In this document: positions 10,905 through 23,694 of the stretch, one piece after another | Layout of the letters: each line of letters begins with the position of its first letter | Position numbering within the stretch: the stretch's first letter is position 1 | DNA from: Hydrangea macrophylla | Taxonomy: Eukaryota; Streptophyta; Magnoliopsida; Cornales; Hydrangeaceae | Assembly: GCA_033977485.1 (NCBI GenBank) | Contig: CM066994.1 | Location: forward strand, 13,270,001 to 13,334,000 | Length of the DNA: 64,000 bases | Reading direction: 5' to 3' | Position numbers and translations under genes: made by a program | Notes under the pieces: generated by a model | Database searches by the model: none | The model's input: only the letters and a program-made list of their open reading frames with translations | Told to the model about the DNA's origin: nothing

Positions 10905-12072
10905 TAGGGGTGGCAATTTTCGACACGACACGGCAACCCGATACGACCCAACACGAAAATAAACGGGTTTGGATGACCCGTATAAGGGCACGGGTTATAA
11001 ACGAGTCGACCCGTTTGACACGATTAATAAACGGGTTGAGGCGGGTCAACCCGTCTAACCCGTTTGACCCGATTAAGTATTTAAGAGCAGTTGGGGCATT
11101 TTTTTTTTAGTTTTAAAAATAATTTTTAATAATCTGGAAGTCTAAAATAAAAGTAATATAAAAAAGTTTTAAAAAAAAAATTTAAAATATATATAGATAT
11201 ATATAAACTAAAATTGTTTTTTTTTTTACTAAAAAAAAAAAAGAATAGTTACCAACTTACCAAACAAGTAAATTTATATAGAATAATTAATAACTAATAT
11301 AACAAAAAAATAATAATTACTAACTAATAAGGGACGAATGAAGCTGGAGCCTGGAAGCATTCATGTATCAAGCATTGCATAAAAAATAAAAATAAAAATA
11401 AAAAATAATTAAAAAATAAAAAAGAAAGAAAAAAAAAGGGAGGAAGCCCGCTAGGATTGCTGGATTGGGAGGAAGACAAATTAGTCAATTAGATAAATAC
11501 AACTGTTAATCTTGATTCTTGATAGATGACAAGTGAAGAAATTTTTTTATACTGTTAGTAAAAACAATATTTCTTCTTATTCAGTTTGTGTGGATGTACT
11601 TGGGTGTTAAAATTTATAATAGTTATATATTGCTATATTTGTAATATTTTGGTATTTAAGATGTACGTGTTAATAATTGATACATTTGATGGAAGACTTG
11701 TTTGTGTTCTTAGTAGGGCTGCAAGCTTATTTCGAATAATCGAACCGAGCTAACCGATTGGGTTTCTTAAATTACTTACAACTAAAAAATTGATCTGATC
11801 GCCAAAATTGGCAAAATAGATCGAACCGACCACTTCGGTTGGTTTTCAAAACATTTAAAAAAAATCGAAAATAAAAAAATAAAAATTCGATTCGATTCGA
11901 TCCAATCCGATCCGATCCGAACCGAACTGAAACGAACCGAAGACACCCTACACGGGTTAGACGGGTTAAACGGGTGACCCGTGTATGACCCGGCACGATT
12001 ATAACCCGACACGATTATGACACGTTAAAAATGACACGATTATAACCCGACACGACCCAATTGCCACCCCTA
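10905..12072. mobile_element. Nonautonomous hAT element, 1168 bp, with perfect TSD
   Basis: The termini are TAGGGGTGGCAATT and its exact inverse AATTGCCACCCCTA. GTCTCAAT flanks both sides (10897-10904 and 12073-12080) as a perfect 8-bp target-site duplication. Both subterminal regions are packed with ACCCG/CGGGT words. The right side also carries a GAACCGA-rich block that starts TAGGGCTGCAAG near 11715 and ends ACACCCTA near 11950, possibly a second, nested element. No transposase is present. Confidence 0.9.
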
Positions 12073-12260
12073 GTCTCAATATCATTAAATGTGATCATAT
12101 TGTGATATGTGGTGGGAATCAAATGTGTCGTACAAATTCCAGAACGATAGTATTTCCTTTTGGTCTTCGTCACCTAAATTTGCTGTATGACAGACAAGAT
12201 AACCTGACCGTATAGAAACAGCCCAACCATCATGACCATACGAAAGCCAGAGCTCAGGTT

Positions 12261-12365
12261 TTTTTTTTTTTTTTTTGCTGGAAAAAGGGGAGGCGGGGGG
12301 GCAACCAGCGTAGCAACCCTCCCTGGGCGTGACCATAGGAGCCCCTCCCCGATGTGGAATGTCCG
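12261..12365 (-). mobile_element. Short poly(A) retroposon, 105 bp, with 16-bp TSD
   Basis: On the minus strand a GC-rich body ends in an A run (T run at 12259-12276). AGCCAGAGCTCAGGTT occurs at 12245-12260 and again at 12366-12381, a perfect 16-bp duplication typical of L1-mobilised retroposons. The body lacks recognisable pol III boxes, so it is probably a 5'-truncated SINE or a retroposed RNA fragment. Confidence 0.8.
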
Positions 12366-12721
12366 AGCCAGAGCTCAGGTTGTTTGGAAGGAGAAGTAAG
12401 ATTGGGATCTATAAATAATTGTTGTGTGGGTTTAACTTTAATGGAGGATAGAGAGTCCATTTCAATTGAAATACTCAAATGTTTTGGGCAGCCAACATGG
12501 CACATGACTATTAGTTCCATTTTAACTAAACGAAAAAAAAAAAATATTGAGTGTCCCGGTTACTAATCTTATGTGGTATCACAAATCAGTGAAATTTATT
12601 GGCTTGTCTATCTGTCCCTCCTATTTCTAGGGGAAATCCAGTCCAACTCAGCAAAAATCAAATCTGTATTAGTACATTACAGAGAATGATGTGGCATCCC
12701 CATAATAGCCAATATTCTCTC

Positions 12722-12870
12722 TAAATAAACAGTCCGGAATTTGGGCCACTAATCATCTCATGGGGGTAGGTTTAAGCTATCCGAGGACTATTCGTCCATT
12801 TTCAACTAAATAATCCAGAATTTGAGCCACTAACTATCTCTCACATGGGGGAAGGGTTAAGTTATTCCGG
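12722..12870. repeat. Diverged tandem duplication, unit about 75-80 bp
   Basis: The block running from ccggaatttgggccactaat through catgggggtaggtttaagct recurs downstream as ccagaatttgagccactaac through catgggggaagggttaagtt. No function is apparent. Confidence 0.6.
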
Positions 12871-13023
12871 AAGGCATCCAAACATAACCTAAGAGGTTTG
12901 AAACTTCAGAGAGGGACTCTGTGTTTCCGTTTGTGAGATAGAAAAATTACAAAGACAATGACAAACCCCAGAGAGAATCTCAACTGTGGATGCATTCAAC
13001 CGGTTCATTGTTTTTGGTATAGA

Positions 13024-13588
13024 CAGGGCCGGTCCCGAGTATTTGGAGGCCCGGGACGAATTATTAAAAGGGAGGCCCTTATTCGGGGGTTCGGAGGCAG
13101 CGCCCCCGAGGCAATTTTTTTGAGGTCTACTAATACATAATTGGCTATTTTTTTTGGGTTTATTAATACATAATTGGCGATTTTTTTGGGATCTACTTAT
13201 AATATGAGAGTCTATTTGTGAAACCTAAATATTGTATGGTGTCTTTCGAAATTCTTGGGAGACCTATTTCTAAAATTCTAAAAAATTTTAAACTAAAAGT
13301 GTAATTTTCAAAATTCTAAGGGCCTTTGCTTTTGAGTTTTATATGTATGTATATCAATATATATATATAGTTGATGACACTAAATTGGGCATTGGGCCCC
13401 TTTGGGGCCTAAACATAAGTTGAGGAGAGGCTTAAACATAATTAAGGGAGACCTAATGTAAAATGCTAAAAAAATCTCAAGGTAAAAATATAATTATGAA
13501 AATTTTATACGAGCCCTCAAAATTTGATGAACTTTGGTGGCCCGGGGCAGTTGCCCCACTGACCCCCCCCCCCATTGGGCCGGCCATG
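13024..13588. mobile_element. hAT-like element, 565 bp, GC-rich TIRs and perfect TSD
   Basis: The ends are CAGGGCCGGTCC and, in reverse complement, CATGGCCGGCCC. GGTATAGA at 13016-13023 and 13589-13596 is a perfect 8-bp target-site duplication. Paired blocks ggaggcccgggacga and gtggcccggggcagttgccc lie inside each end. No transposase ORF is present. Confidence 0.8.
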
Positions 13589-14164
13589 GGTATAGATTAA
13601 GATACCCCTATGACATCTTTAATGATAAATTTGACTAACATAGGCAGTGCAAGTCCCAGTTCAAAATAGTTTCAACCTGGAAGCCACTTCAGTAAAGTTT
13701 GCTTGGTACAGGTCCGTCCTGTTCCTAATTGTTATTCCTCCACGTGTACATCACTAACTCAAACTTTAACACTGTCAGCTCTGTTTGGCCTTTAATTATT
13801 TTGCCGTCTAATGTAACGGCAATTAAAAGCCTCATATTTTTGACCCCACATCTTTCATCTTCTTGGTTTTTTTTTTTTTTTTTTTTCGGTAAACAACTTT
13901 TCATCTTCTATATACACGTTTGACCAAAAAAAAAAATCTATCTTTCACGTGAAAATAAAAAACCTCAATTGGTCCATCATCTTTTTATAGAGAAGGTGAT
14001 ATATATTCTACTGGATTTGGTTATATCATACAAGTATATTTTAATTTGGTATCAAAAATTTTAAGCTTGGTCCCAAAATGACACAACTTGGTTCTAACAA
14101 ATTGTAACTTTGAAAATAACATTGGTTGGTTTTCAAAATTGTAACATGTTGGAACTAAGTTATA

Positions 14165-14417
14165 CTCCCTCTGTCTCATTTTATGTGTCTATCTTTCTTT
14201 TTTGGGATGTCCCAAAATTGTTGTCCATTTTTCTAAATTAGTATGCAAAGTTTTTTATAGTTTTCCAAACTACCCTTCCTGGTAGTCAACACCAAAATAA
14301 AACAAAAAAAGAAAGTGTAATGATTATGAGCAATTGTGGAAAGTAGGTGTAGATTCTTTTTGTCCCCTTAAATAGTTGGATTCCCCAAGATGGACACATA
14401 AAATGGGACGGAGGGAG
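14165..14417. mobile_element. Stowaway MITE, 253 bp
   Basis: The ends are CTCCCTCTGTCTCATTTT and, inverted, AAAATGGGACGGAGGGAG. This is the classic Stowaway terminus (CTCCCTCCGT). It is flanked by TA dinucleotides at 14163-14164 and 14418-14419. It belongs to the same family as the decayed copy at 4449-4703. Confidence 0.9.
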
Positions 14418-14861
14418 TAATATTTTAGGACCAAAATTACTACGATATATGATACAAGCAAAATTACTGTTTGGATGCTGAATTTGTATAGTATTATGCC
14501 AAAACTGAAATTTGTAGTCTCCTATGCAACATTAATTACATGATTTGCTTTTATAATGGTGAGATCACTTTAATATTCTCCAATCAAAATTAAGCAAGTC
14601 TTATATTTTTTAAAAGTATTTATGGAGAAATTATTCAGTGAGTCCGTCACACTACGTCACCATACTAACATAGTGCGACAGTTTAATTATATGATGACAT
14701 GTTACCTTTTTTTAAAAAAAAGAAGACCATATATATATAGAAGTTGTGCACCTAAAAATAAGTGGATTTGACTCACCTTCAACACGTTGTTGTGGATTTC
14801 ACTCTTCATGAGGGGTCAGATTACTTCAATGGAATACAGTGGATATGTATGACCTGTGCAT

Positions 14862-14953
14862 TTTTTTAAATTATTTGCTTGAGAAGATGACATGGGTAAT
14901 TATATATATATATATATATTTTTTAAATTATTTGCTTGAGAAGATGACATGGG

Positions 14954-14988
<35 letters not shown>

Positions 14989-14990
14989 CA
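14862..14990. repeat. 57-bp tandem duplication with TA microsatellites
   Basis: The block ttaaattatttgcttgagaa (then gatgacatgggtaatta and a TA run) occurs twice with an offset of 57 bp. Both TA runs probably arose from the same array. Confidence 0.9.
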
Positions 14991-15022
14991 CCTCAAAATG
15001 AGTTTGTAAGTTTGTTATACTT

Positions 15023-15272
15023 TTTTTTTTTTTTTTTTTGATTACTTACCTTGATCCGGACTGGACACACACACACCCCAACGCACACACACAACCCAGC
15101 CCAAACCCAACCCCAAGCCCCACATTGGCCCACTGCAAAGCCCCGCAGGGCCACTCGTTCCGACTGAAGAACACACGGGGGGCAAGCAAGGAATCCCACG
15201 GGGGGATTCGAACCCCCAACTTCCCACTGGGAAGAAGGGGGCCGGTGCCATTTGAGCTACACAGCTCTTGGC
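15023..15272 (-). mobile_element. tRNA-derived SINE with 17-bp TSD
   Basis: On the minus strand the element starts GCCAAGAGCTGTGTAGCTC. It has a pol III A box (TAGCTCAAATGG) and B box (GGTTCGAATCC), then a GT-rich body and a poly(A) tail (T run at 15021-15039). GTAAGTTTGTTATACTT at 15006-15022 and 15273-15289 is a perfect 17-bp target-site duplication. The head resembles a tRNA but lacks a complete cloverleaf, so it is not a functional tRNA gene. Confidence 0.92.
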
Positions 15273-16001
15273 GTAAGTTTGTTATACTTAGTTGCGCTTT
15301 TATTTGGACGGCACAGTTAAAGGCAAAGCAGTGTTAACGTTAAAACTGACAGTGTTAAAGATTGAGTTAGTGATATACACGTGGAGGGATGGTAGTGAGG
15401 AACAGGACGACCTGTACCAAGCCAACTTCACTGAAGACGCTTCCTTTAAACCTAACACTATCCAAACTACTTTGGTTTGGAAATGTCCCTAGCGCCCGTT
15501 TGAATTGGCTTTGACATTTGCTTTTAGGTATAAGCAGTAGCAAAAGTGAAAGCTCTAATTACATCAAGTGCTTTCCAACAAAAGAGGCTAATATACATAT
15601 TTTGGGTTCCAAAGGTGCGTCTGTAAAGTGATCCCTGGAGATCCATGTTATCCAACTATGCACCAACTTCACATTACCATTGTGAAATAGCAAACTTTTC
15701 CATTTCCTAGTATGAATTCACAATCTTCTATTCAAAATTCATCAGAAGAAGAGGTGGAAAAAAAAAATTAATAATTCCATTTCCAACCAATTTAAACCAA
15801 GCTTATTACTCCCACACACACCTACACATACAAATGAAGCCACCACCAATATTTCCCCCAAAAAAAAAAAAAAAAAACTAAAAATGAAACAGCCTCCTCT
15901 ACAAATAGTTTACAACCTCCCCATACACAAAGGTTGCACCGCAAAAATATACTCCTTTTAGTGCACTATGACTAGGCCAAAGACACTTCTTGAATCGCCA
16001 C

Positions 16002-19000
16002 TCAAGATTTCGAGAACATCCCTTGAGTTAATGAGGAGAAATCATAGTCTTTCGTTGACTGGGTAGTACCTGCAGAAGAAACCGGGGATGCAGATACGGG
16101 TTTACTTCCTCCAGAAGCCGCAACACCATTGGTAGAAGCATTTTGCCCAGAATTATAAATGCTGCAGTAAAAAAAATGCGTAGTAACGAATGAGAGATTT
16201 CATAACATGTGTATGAATACTATGATAAGTTAAATCTTGATGTATTTGTGTTGTCTTTATATTATTTTAGTACTCAAATGTGGATTTCTGATATTCACGT
16301 GTAAGAGAACAGTTTAAAGGGTGTTAACACACAATGAAGGTTCTATTTCCTTGATGGTTCATTAACACCAATAACCAGGTGTTAAACTAAGTGAACTAAG
16401 TAAACTGAGAGGCTGTTGGGTAATACAAGAACGAGTTCTGTTGTTTAGAAAAGAACCCGTTAACAATAGTTTGGTGTTTGTGTAGTTGCTTTTTAACTAC
16501 ATTGAAAGTCCATGCATGAGTTAAAAAAACCCAAGAACGGTTCTCTGTCAAATCAACATGATACTGTTTTACTATAGAAGTCGGACTGAGTCTGGAGTCA
16601 GGACCTGATCCTGTTTTAAGCATTCCCAAAGAAGCCACAAGTAAACTAAATGCATCTATCTTTTAAATACCCAAATGTTTTGGCAAATGAATGCATAACA
16701 CACTGAGATATATAGCATACCTGGATGTGGGAAATGGAAGAGAGTTCCCAACTGGATGTGTTGGTCCCATGCTCCCCATCTAAGTCGAGAACAAAAAAAC
16801 TTAAATCAGAATTCAGATGCAGTGTTGATCAAGCTAAAAAAAGAAAAAAAAAATATTTATTTTATATATTCTACCTGCTGCATATATGCCTGTAGATCAT
16901 TCTTTCCAGAAGTTGGCATCATCATTCCAGGAAACTGATAGCCGGCACTTGGCCAGTTTTGATTGGGTAAGTTGATATTATTAGACCCTGGGTGTGATGC
17001 ATTGCCCTGAAATTTTGGTAACCCTCCGGCTGACTTAGCAGCAGCAGCCATAAGAAGGGACTGATGCTGAGCCAGCATAGCAAGTTGCTGTTGATGAAGA
17101 GCAAATGGGGACACCATATTTGACTGCAGGATAAATAAAATTACGGGAAAGAACCCAAAAATAAAAAAGAGTTTTGGATTGGAAAAAGAACAGCGGCTGT
17201 TCTTTCGTTGTTTATTGGACCAAGTTCCTCAACTTCTTAGATGCACGTTGTGGCCCAAACATGCTTCTGGAACCCAAAACTCGTGTGTTAGCCCGTTCAG
17301 ATAAATTTTAAGCACTTTAGAGCCCCAAAAGCACGTTTTAGCTTGAGCAAGCCCAATCAGCCCAAACGTGATGCAGGAAGAAGATTTTTGTTTTAATGAA
17401 TTTTTCTTAATTTGCATGGTGCCCTTGTCATTATGGCTTCTGCTTCTGTTTCTGTCTAAACGCAAAAGCCACAGCCAATCCAAACGGGCCCCAAGTTAGT
17501 TTAGCTAAAATTTTCTATCTCTAAACAAAACTTTAAACACCAAACATTGAGACCTTGTCCACACAAGATACTCCCTCAATCAAGAAAATCAACAATAAAA
17601 CAATCCAGTAAATCAGTGTTTCAGCAACAACACTGGTAAAAATCCAACAAATAATGCTATACCACATACCTTGTCAAAAAGGCTCATGATATCATTTTTT
17701 ACATCTTTTTGAGGCTTCTCTGATACTGTAGAAGGTGCAATCGAAGGTGTGTCTTTAAATAAATCTTCGATTCCAGAAGCAGGAGTCTTATTCACATCTG
17801 ACTTCACAAGGCCGGTTTTCTCAGCTGTAGACCCTGACTCAGCAGCTACAATGTGTAGAAAAGATCAAAGCGCACGACAGTAAGTAAGCATAAAATTTTT
17901 TCTCCAACTCCAACATGATAGAGACATCTTAAAACAAACCCCCCCACAAAGAAGGAACCCCAGCAAAAGGATAATAAGTGCAAGTAAATAGTACTGCTTA
18001 GTGCTTAGGGCTCAGTTTGGTTCATGGATTTAATGAGGGAAAAGAAAAGAAAACATAGAGAGAAACACTTTTATTTGTTTGGTAACTTTGGTTAAGGAAA
18101 ACAATGAGTTAAAAAGGAATAGAAGAGAAAATATAGTGAAAAATAAATTTAATAAAATAATAATTTTGTAAGTCACTTCCCTTGTCCTTTTCTTGAATTC
18201 CTATTGTATCCTAAATTTTTTACTTTCTAATGCTATTAAAGAATGGAGGAAAACACTAGGAAAATGGTTGTCCTCATCTTTTTCCTTATTCCTCTCTAAA
18301 TTCGAACCAAACAGAGCCTAAGTGACCTCATTAACCAAAATGAGGGAAATTTTGACATACATTGGAAACCAGCCCACATACTATCATCAGCAGGAGCTGC
18401 CTCTGAGCCATTTTCATTAGGACCATCCATAGAAAGCATGTCAAAAAGATCAGTAGCAAAGTCGACTTTAGGAGGTGAGACAGCTGATGATTCAGTTAGT
18501 GACCCAGCTGGTTCTGATTTCGGAGTGACCTGCTGAGGCTTTGGTGCAGGTGTGACCTGTTTGTAAATCAGATACATAAGGTGGGTAAAGAGAAACTAGA
18601 GAAGGCCAAGTGAGCATAACTTTGAAACAAGCAAGGCATCCCTCACAATCCCATAGGAAAAAGTTGCCAATTTGAATATGTAACGAATCTAGGCTCCAAT
18701 AAATCATTATATACATTCAAACACATAATTTTTCCTACACGGGGTAATTATGGTTTAGTCCATTCTAGTCTTCTAGGGTACTTTTAAGCATTAGACCAAC
18801 AGTGAATTAGTTTTAGTGAAAGGTCCCTCACATATAAAACTGGGCAAAAAATCCTGTCGAAAGTTTAGTGAGATTTCACAAGATTGTTTGAATTTTTGTT
18901 TAATTCTAACAAAGAATTGGGTTGAGGGACTTTTCACTAAAAAAGTTTCCACTGTGTCCTTTAACCAATAACTTTTTTTAACGAGGGATTTAACACTAAA

Positions 19001-22000
19001 TTTCTATAATAACATTATCACAGGCTATGTAGCACGGATACAGCATGGGACATGGACACGATATGATGTGGACAAGGTGACACGACAATCATAAAAGTGT
19101 AGGATATAGACACGTCTAGGACACAAGAAACAAAAAGGTATATTTTTTAACTAATTATGTAATGTATTGTGCACTGTCACCTCTCTTTTCCGAAATTATC
19201 AAATAACCATTAATAAATCTCTCAATTCGTTATACTAAGATCATTTAACTTGAAATTCTACAAATATTTTCGAAGGAACCACCGTGTCGTGACCACTCCT
19301 ATGTCCGGCCGTGTCAGACACTCATCCGAAAGGTGCCTGACCAGGAGAATCTGATCATGTTACGACTGATACGTTGTTTGGAGACAATCACCCATAATAT
19401 TGGTGTGCATGGAACTCCTACCACATGGTGTGGTCCCCACACCAAAACCTGAAATCCTGAATCATGTGCTGGAAGGACTCTCGATCAAAACAAACCTCAA
19501 GAAGACAAAATTGTCCACAATACTTGTTAAAAAAGTTCAACCCAAAGATGATTTGTTAATTTTAAATATAAAAATAAAATTGCAACAGATGAAAATTTAG
19601 ATTTAAGACAAAGCATCATGAAAAAAACAGATGGGTTAGAAACAAAACAGACTATAGAGATCAACAGGGTACAACGACAACTCAACATACCGGCTCAGGC
19701 CCCTTAGGAGGCACGGGTATACTAATTCGTGCAGAAACACTGTTCGTACTACTAGGTGTCTGAATATTCTTCCTTTTTTCAGATAAATCTTCAGAACTGC
19801 TAGAATACCCATGGTTTTCTTCTTGCCTCCTAGAAGGTGACTTTGGCTTTCCATCTTTAGAAACCCACCTCTTATCTTCATACCTTAATTACAAAGTACA
19901 ACAGAATAGAAAGGCAGGCTTACAACTATAAGAACCAAACATAAAATACAAGAAATGTATCATATCACGCACAAGTGTAGTGGTAAGAATTGCATACTTA
20001 GCACGAATGAAATTCTCAATTCCAACTCTGTCATAATTTGGGGGTAGCTCTGCTTCCCAATAACTATTTGACTTCTCATTTCCCACAGCTGCATAAAAGG
20101 AGAAAAAAAATCTTATTTAGTAGCTCTTGAAAATCTGAAACTAGCATCAATAAGAAAAATGCAGGGTCTGGGCTGAGAGAGAAACTTACATTGAATAAAT
20201 GCAACCTGCTCAGGCAGCCAGGTGTCGAGTGTAGCAGATCTCACCTGCAGCAATACACACACAAAAAAAAAAAAAAAGAATTGATGAATTTTGCAACATA
20301 TAGATATGTTTGGTCAACGGTAACTCCACAAATAAAAGAGATGGCGTTAAAATATTGAAAGCAGTTAAGATGTGGATCTAGAGAGTTAAAAGAAATAACT
20401 TCATAGGTATAAGCTTATAGCGTCTTTCTGTTCAAATTCTAAAAGTGACCAATCAAGAATCTATGACAAACAAGTAAAATTCAACAATTCATTCTTCAAG
20501 AGTTAATTAAACAAGTGATTTGACAAAGAAGCGTGCTATAAACATCACAAAGGTGTAAAATACTTATCCAAGCATCACCTAGGAGAGATCAAGAGCTGCT
20601 AATGACAAAATACTACTAGAACCAAAGATTGATTCTACGGTGGAAAGAAACAAATAAGTCCAGTTTAATATAGAATGAAAAAGGGGCAAACAAATTAAGT
20701 AGGTGTTAGTTGCCTACTTCACCAAAATACACACATACACATGTTCCATCAAACCTTGTCCTACTCATATTTCCTCTTAGTAATACTATACTAAAATCAT
20801 CTTGAGTGGAATATTTATACTTTGCATTATTGTTTATGAAAATCACCTGATTTTAGAAGGATTAACAACAAACACTTACTTCTCTATAGATTATATATTC
20901 CAATCTCCAATTAAGTACATCAGGAAAGGAACAAGATATCACCTTTGAAATGTGCACCCCGAGACTTCTGTGGATTCCAGAACACTGCATGCATATGAAA
21001 ATGCCTAGATTCACACTAGCCCATCTAGGACCTCTGCATTAAACACAAGTCACTATTCGCTACATAACTAATTGATTTTTTCATTTACAGATAAATTATG
21101 TACATGAACAGAAATCAATGAATGAACAATCTGTTACTGATTTATGGTTCTACTAAGACTTTCTTTCTGAATCTATCATGTCCTGTCATACATTTGTTGA
21201 GAACAGCAAAACTGTAATTTTGAAATAGGAAATTTTGATTGTTTCCAGATACATACTTGCATTTACAGTCTGCACATTCCCTATTTTCTGGCAATTTAAG
21301 AAGCCCTTCCAGAATCTGCAAATAAGCACAGTAGAAAAATAAAATTAAGAAAGGGAACAGAATGATGGCAACAAATGAGTGGAGAAGAAATAAAGAAATA
21401 AGTAGCATTGTGGAAAACCAAATAAACCATGCTAATGCATTGGTAGTATGATTGTTTATTATTTATTTGTGGGGTCAATGGAGTGAGTGTGTGTGTGTGT
21501 GTCTTTGTATTGGTCAGTCAGCAAGTTCTTTCAAATGAAAACAGGTCCAAAGTTCAAATTCCATGCAAAACTAAAGCAAAGCATGGGCACCGGAGTATAG
21601 CATTAGAATCATGGGTGTTTTCCTTGGTGCAACTTTTCACCAAATGCAAACCAGACCAAAATGATTCAGTGTTGCTATCTTAATTTATAAGACTTCTCTG
21701 CAGCGAAGGAGTAGGGCTTGGCCATTGGACTATAGCCACCCCCTTTCTCAGTAGTCAATGTCGACAAACACACCCTTTTAGGAAGGGTTATAACAATTTA
21801 CAAAAATAGATGGAATAGTTGAAACTTGACACATGTATCCGCAATTGGAGAAACCCATTGTGGGTTCTTTAGTAGTGAGATGGAGGAGGAGGTACTTGTT
21901 TACACCCTAAAATAGGGTTTCCCAAGGCACGTGACGGTCATGTAGATTCAGGACGTCATCACTAGACCACATAGGCAGATGAACAGGTAATAAGGATGAT

Positions 22001-23593
22001 GATGCAGGAAGGACCGGTATCTAATCTAGATACTAGTAATGATGGTATCTTTCAGATGAGGATATCGGTATCCAGACCGAGAACACGATGGACATCGGTG
22101 TCAATACCGAGTAAAGGATGATAAAAGACAAGTACCCCAGTTTAACAAGTGACTAGTGGCAGAGTAGCATCGGCAATAGCCTTAACATCGGTCATATTTG
22201 ACCGACCACAAACATATTTATAATTGAGCCCTAATGTCGGCGATAGCAACACGGCTCTAATAAAGATATCGGTCTTAATAAACAAGGCCGATATCAGAAA
22301 AGATCAGGGACACACCTCGGCATTAACAGATAAGGCCGATGATCTTCTCTACGGATCCTGCAGTAGCAAGTCCACGGGATGGAAAAGGCAGTCCACGGGA
22401 TCAGTGAAGGTCAAAGACAATATCGGTGTAAAAAGACCGAGAGACGCGAGTAGGCTTCCTACTGAATAGAAGGCCGATTAATATCACCAGCAGAGATTAA
22501 GCTGCACAGAGAGGAACACAATCGGTCATGAATTTACTCAGAAAGTAGACAGTTAAGCAGGAATGAGAACGCGGTCTTCAGAATATGCTGAGTTGGAAGG
22601 GAAGGCAGTTACGTGAAAAGAGGAACATGGCAGAAGTGGGATCATCACACAAGTCATGGAAGTTGATCATGGGACATAGTGGAAGCATAAACTGATACAT
22701 GCCTAGAAACCAGGGGCCAAGTACCCCACTACCCCATGATCCCCACTAACATGAGCGGTTGTGCAAACAAGTCTATAAATAGGGCATGTGGTGCAACATT
22801 GAAAAGCGGCTAACACACACGCCACTTCTGCTCTCTGCAGACTTTTAGGGTGCGTTTGATAAAACTGAAAATTAAGTGCTGAAAATTAAGTGCTGAATTT
22901 TAAGTATTGAAAATTTTAAGCACTTGAAGCTTTATTCCTTAAAATAGTGTTTCAACTATTGATGTAGAATGCATTCAGTGATTATTTTCAGTAGAAAATT
23001 TTCACTTAAAATTTTCAGTGATTTTGGAGCTACTTTTTCAATTAAGTGGTATGTTATCAAACGCACTGAAAAAGAATAAGTGCTGAATCTTTTTATTTTC
23101 AGCACTTAATGGCGTTATCAAACACACCCTTAGTGTCTCCTCATAAGAATTCTTTCTTGTTCTTGAGTGATTTTGAGTGATCCGTGAGTTCTTGTTCTTG
23201 AGTGCTCGTTTTTTACTTTGAACATTTGTAATCACTACTTTTCAATCAATGGAGAAGATATTGTCTATGGAGGTATTCTGAATCGTTGTATTTAGTTTCC
23301 CTTTTTACAGTTTCCATTTGTAATTTCTTACTTGCATCAGAGTAGAGAAAGCCCACATTGTTGTTTTATTGTTAAATAACAAATCGCTTAAATTAGAAGT
23401 CAGATTAGGTAATCACCACCACTTTTGAGTCCACACGGACTCTGGCACGCCCAACGCACACCCACACCAGAGATTTATTGCAAACAGTACTATACATAAG
23501 TTAGCGATAGTCCCAAAGGTGGGGCGAAAATGAGAAACAAAGCAGTGTAATGTGTGTGTGAGTGTGAATGTGTGTGCATGTGTGTGTGTGTGC

Positions 23594-23635
<42 letters not shown>

Positions 23636-23663
23636 TGTGTGCGTGTGAGAGAGAGAGAGAGAA

Positions 23664-23694
<31 letters not shown>

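Larger units (their letters stand above)
13680..15443. mobile_element. MULE-like nonautonomous element with about 150-bp inverted repeats
   Basis: The left segment 13680 to about 13825 recurs inverted at about 15295-15443. Shared words in order include CTTCAGT, GCTTGGTACAGGT, CGTCCTGTTCCT, CCTCCACGTGTA, ATCACTAACTCAA, CTTTAACACTGTCAG, GCCTTTAA and GCCGTC. Inverted repeats this long are characteristic of Mutator-like elements. A 9-bp target duplication could not be fixed because the outermost boundary is uncertain. The interior holds a Stowaway MITE, a 57-bp tandem duplication and a SINE, all probably later insertions or rearrangements. Confidence 0.65.

Noticed and set aside
15190..15272. A tRNA gene on the minus strand
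   Set aside because: A and B boxes are present, but there is no full cloverleaf. The segment is followed by a GT-rich body, poly(A) and a 17-bp target duplication, so it is a SINE head.
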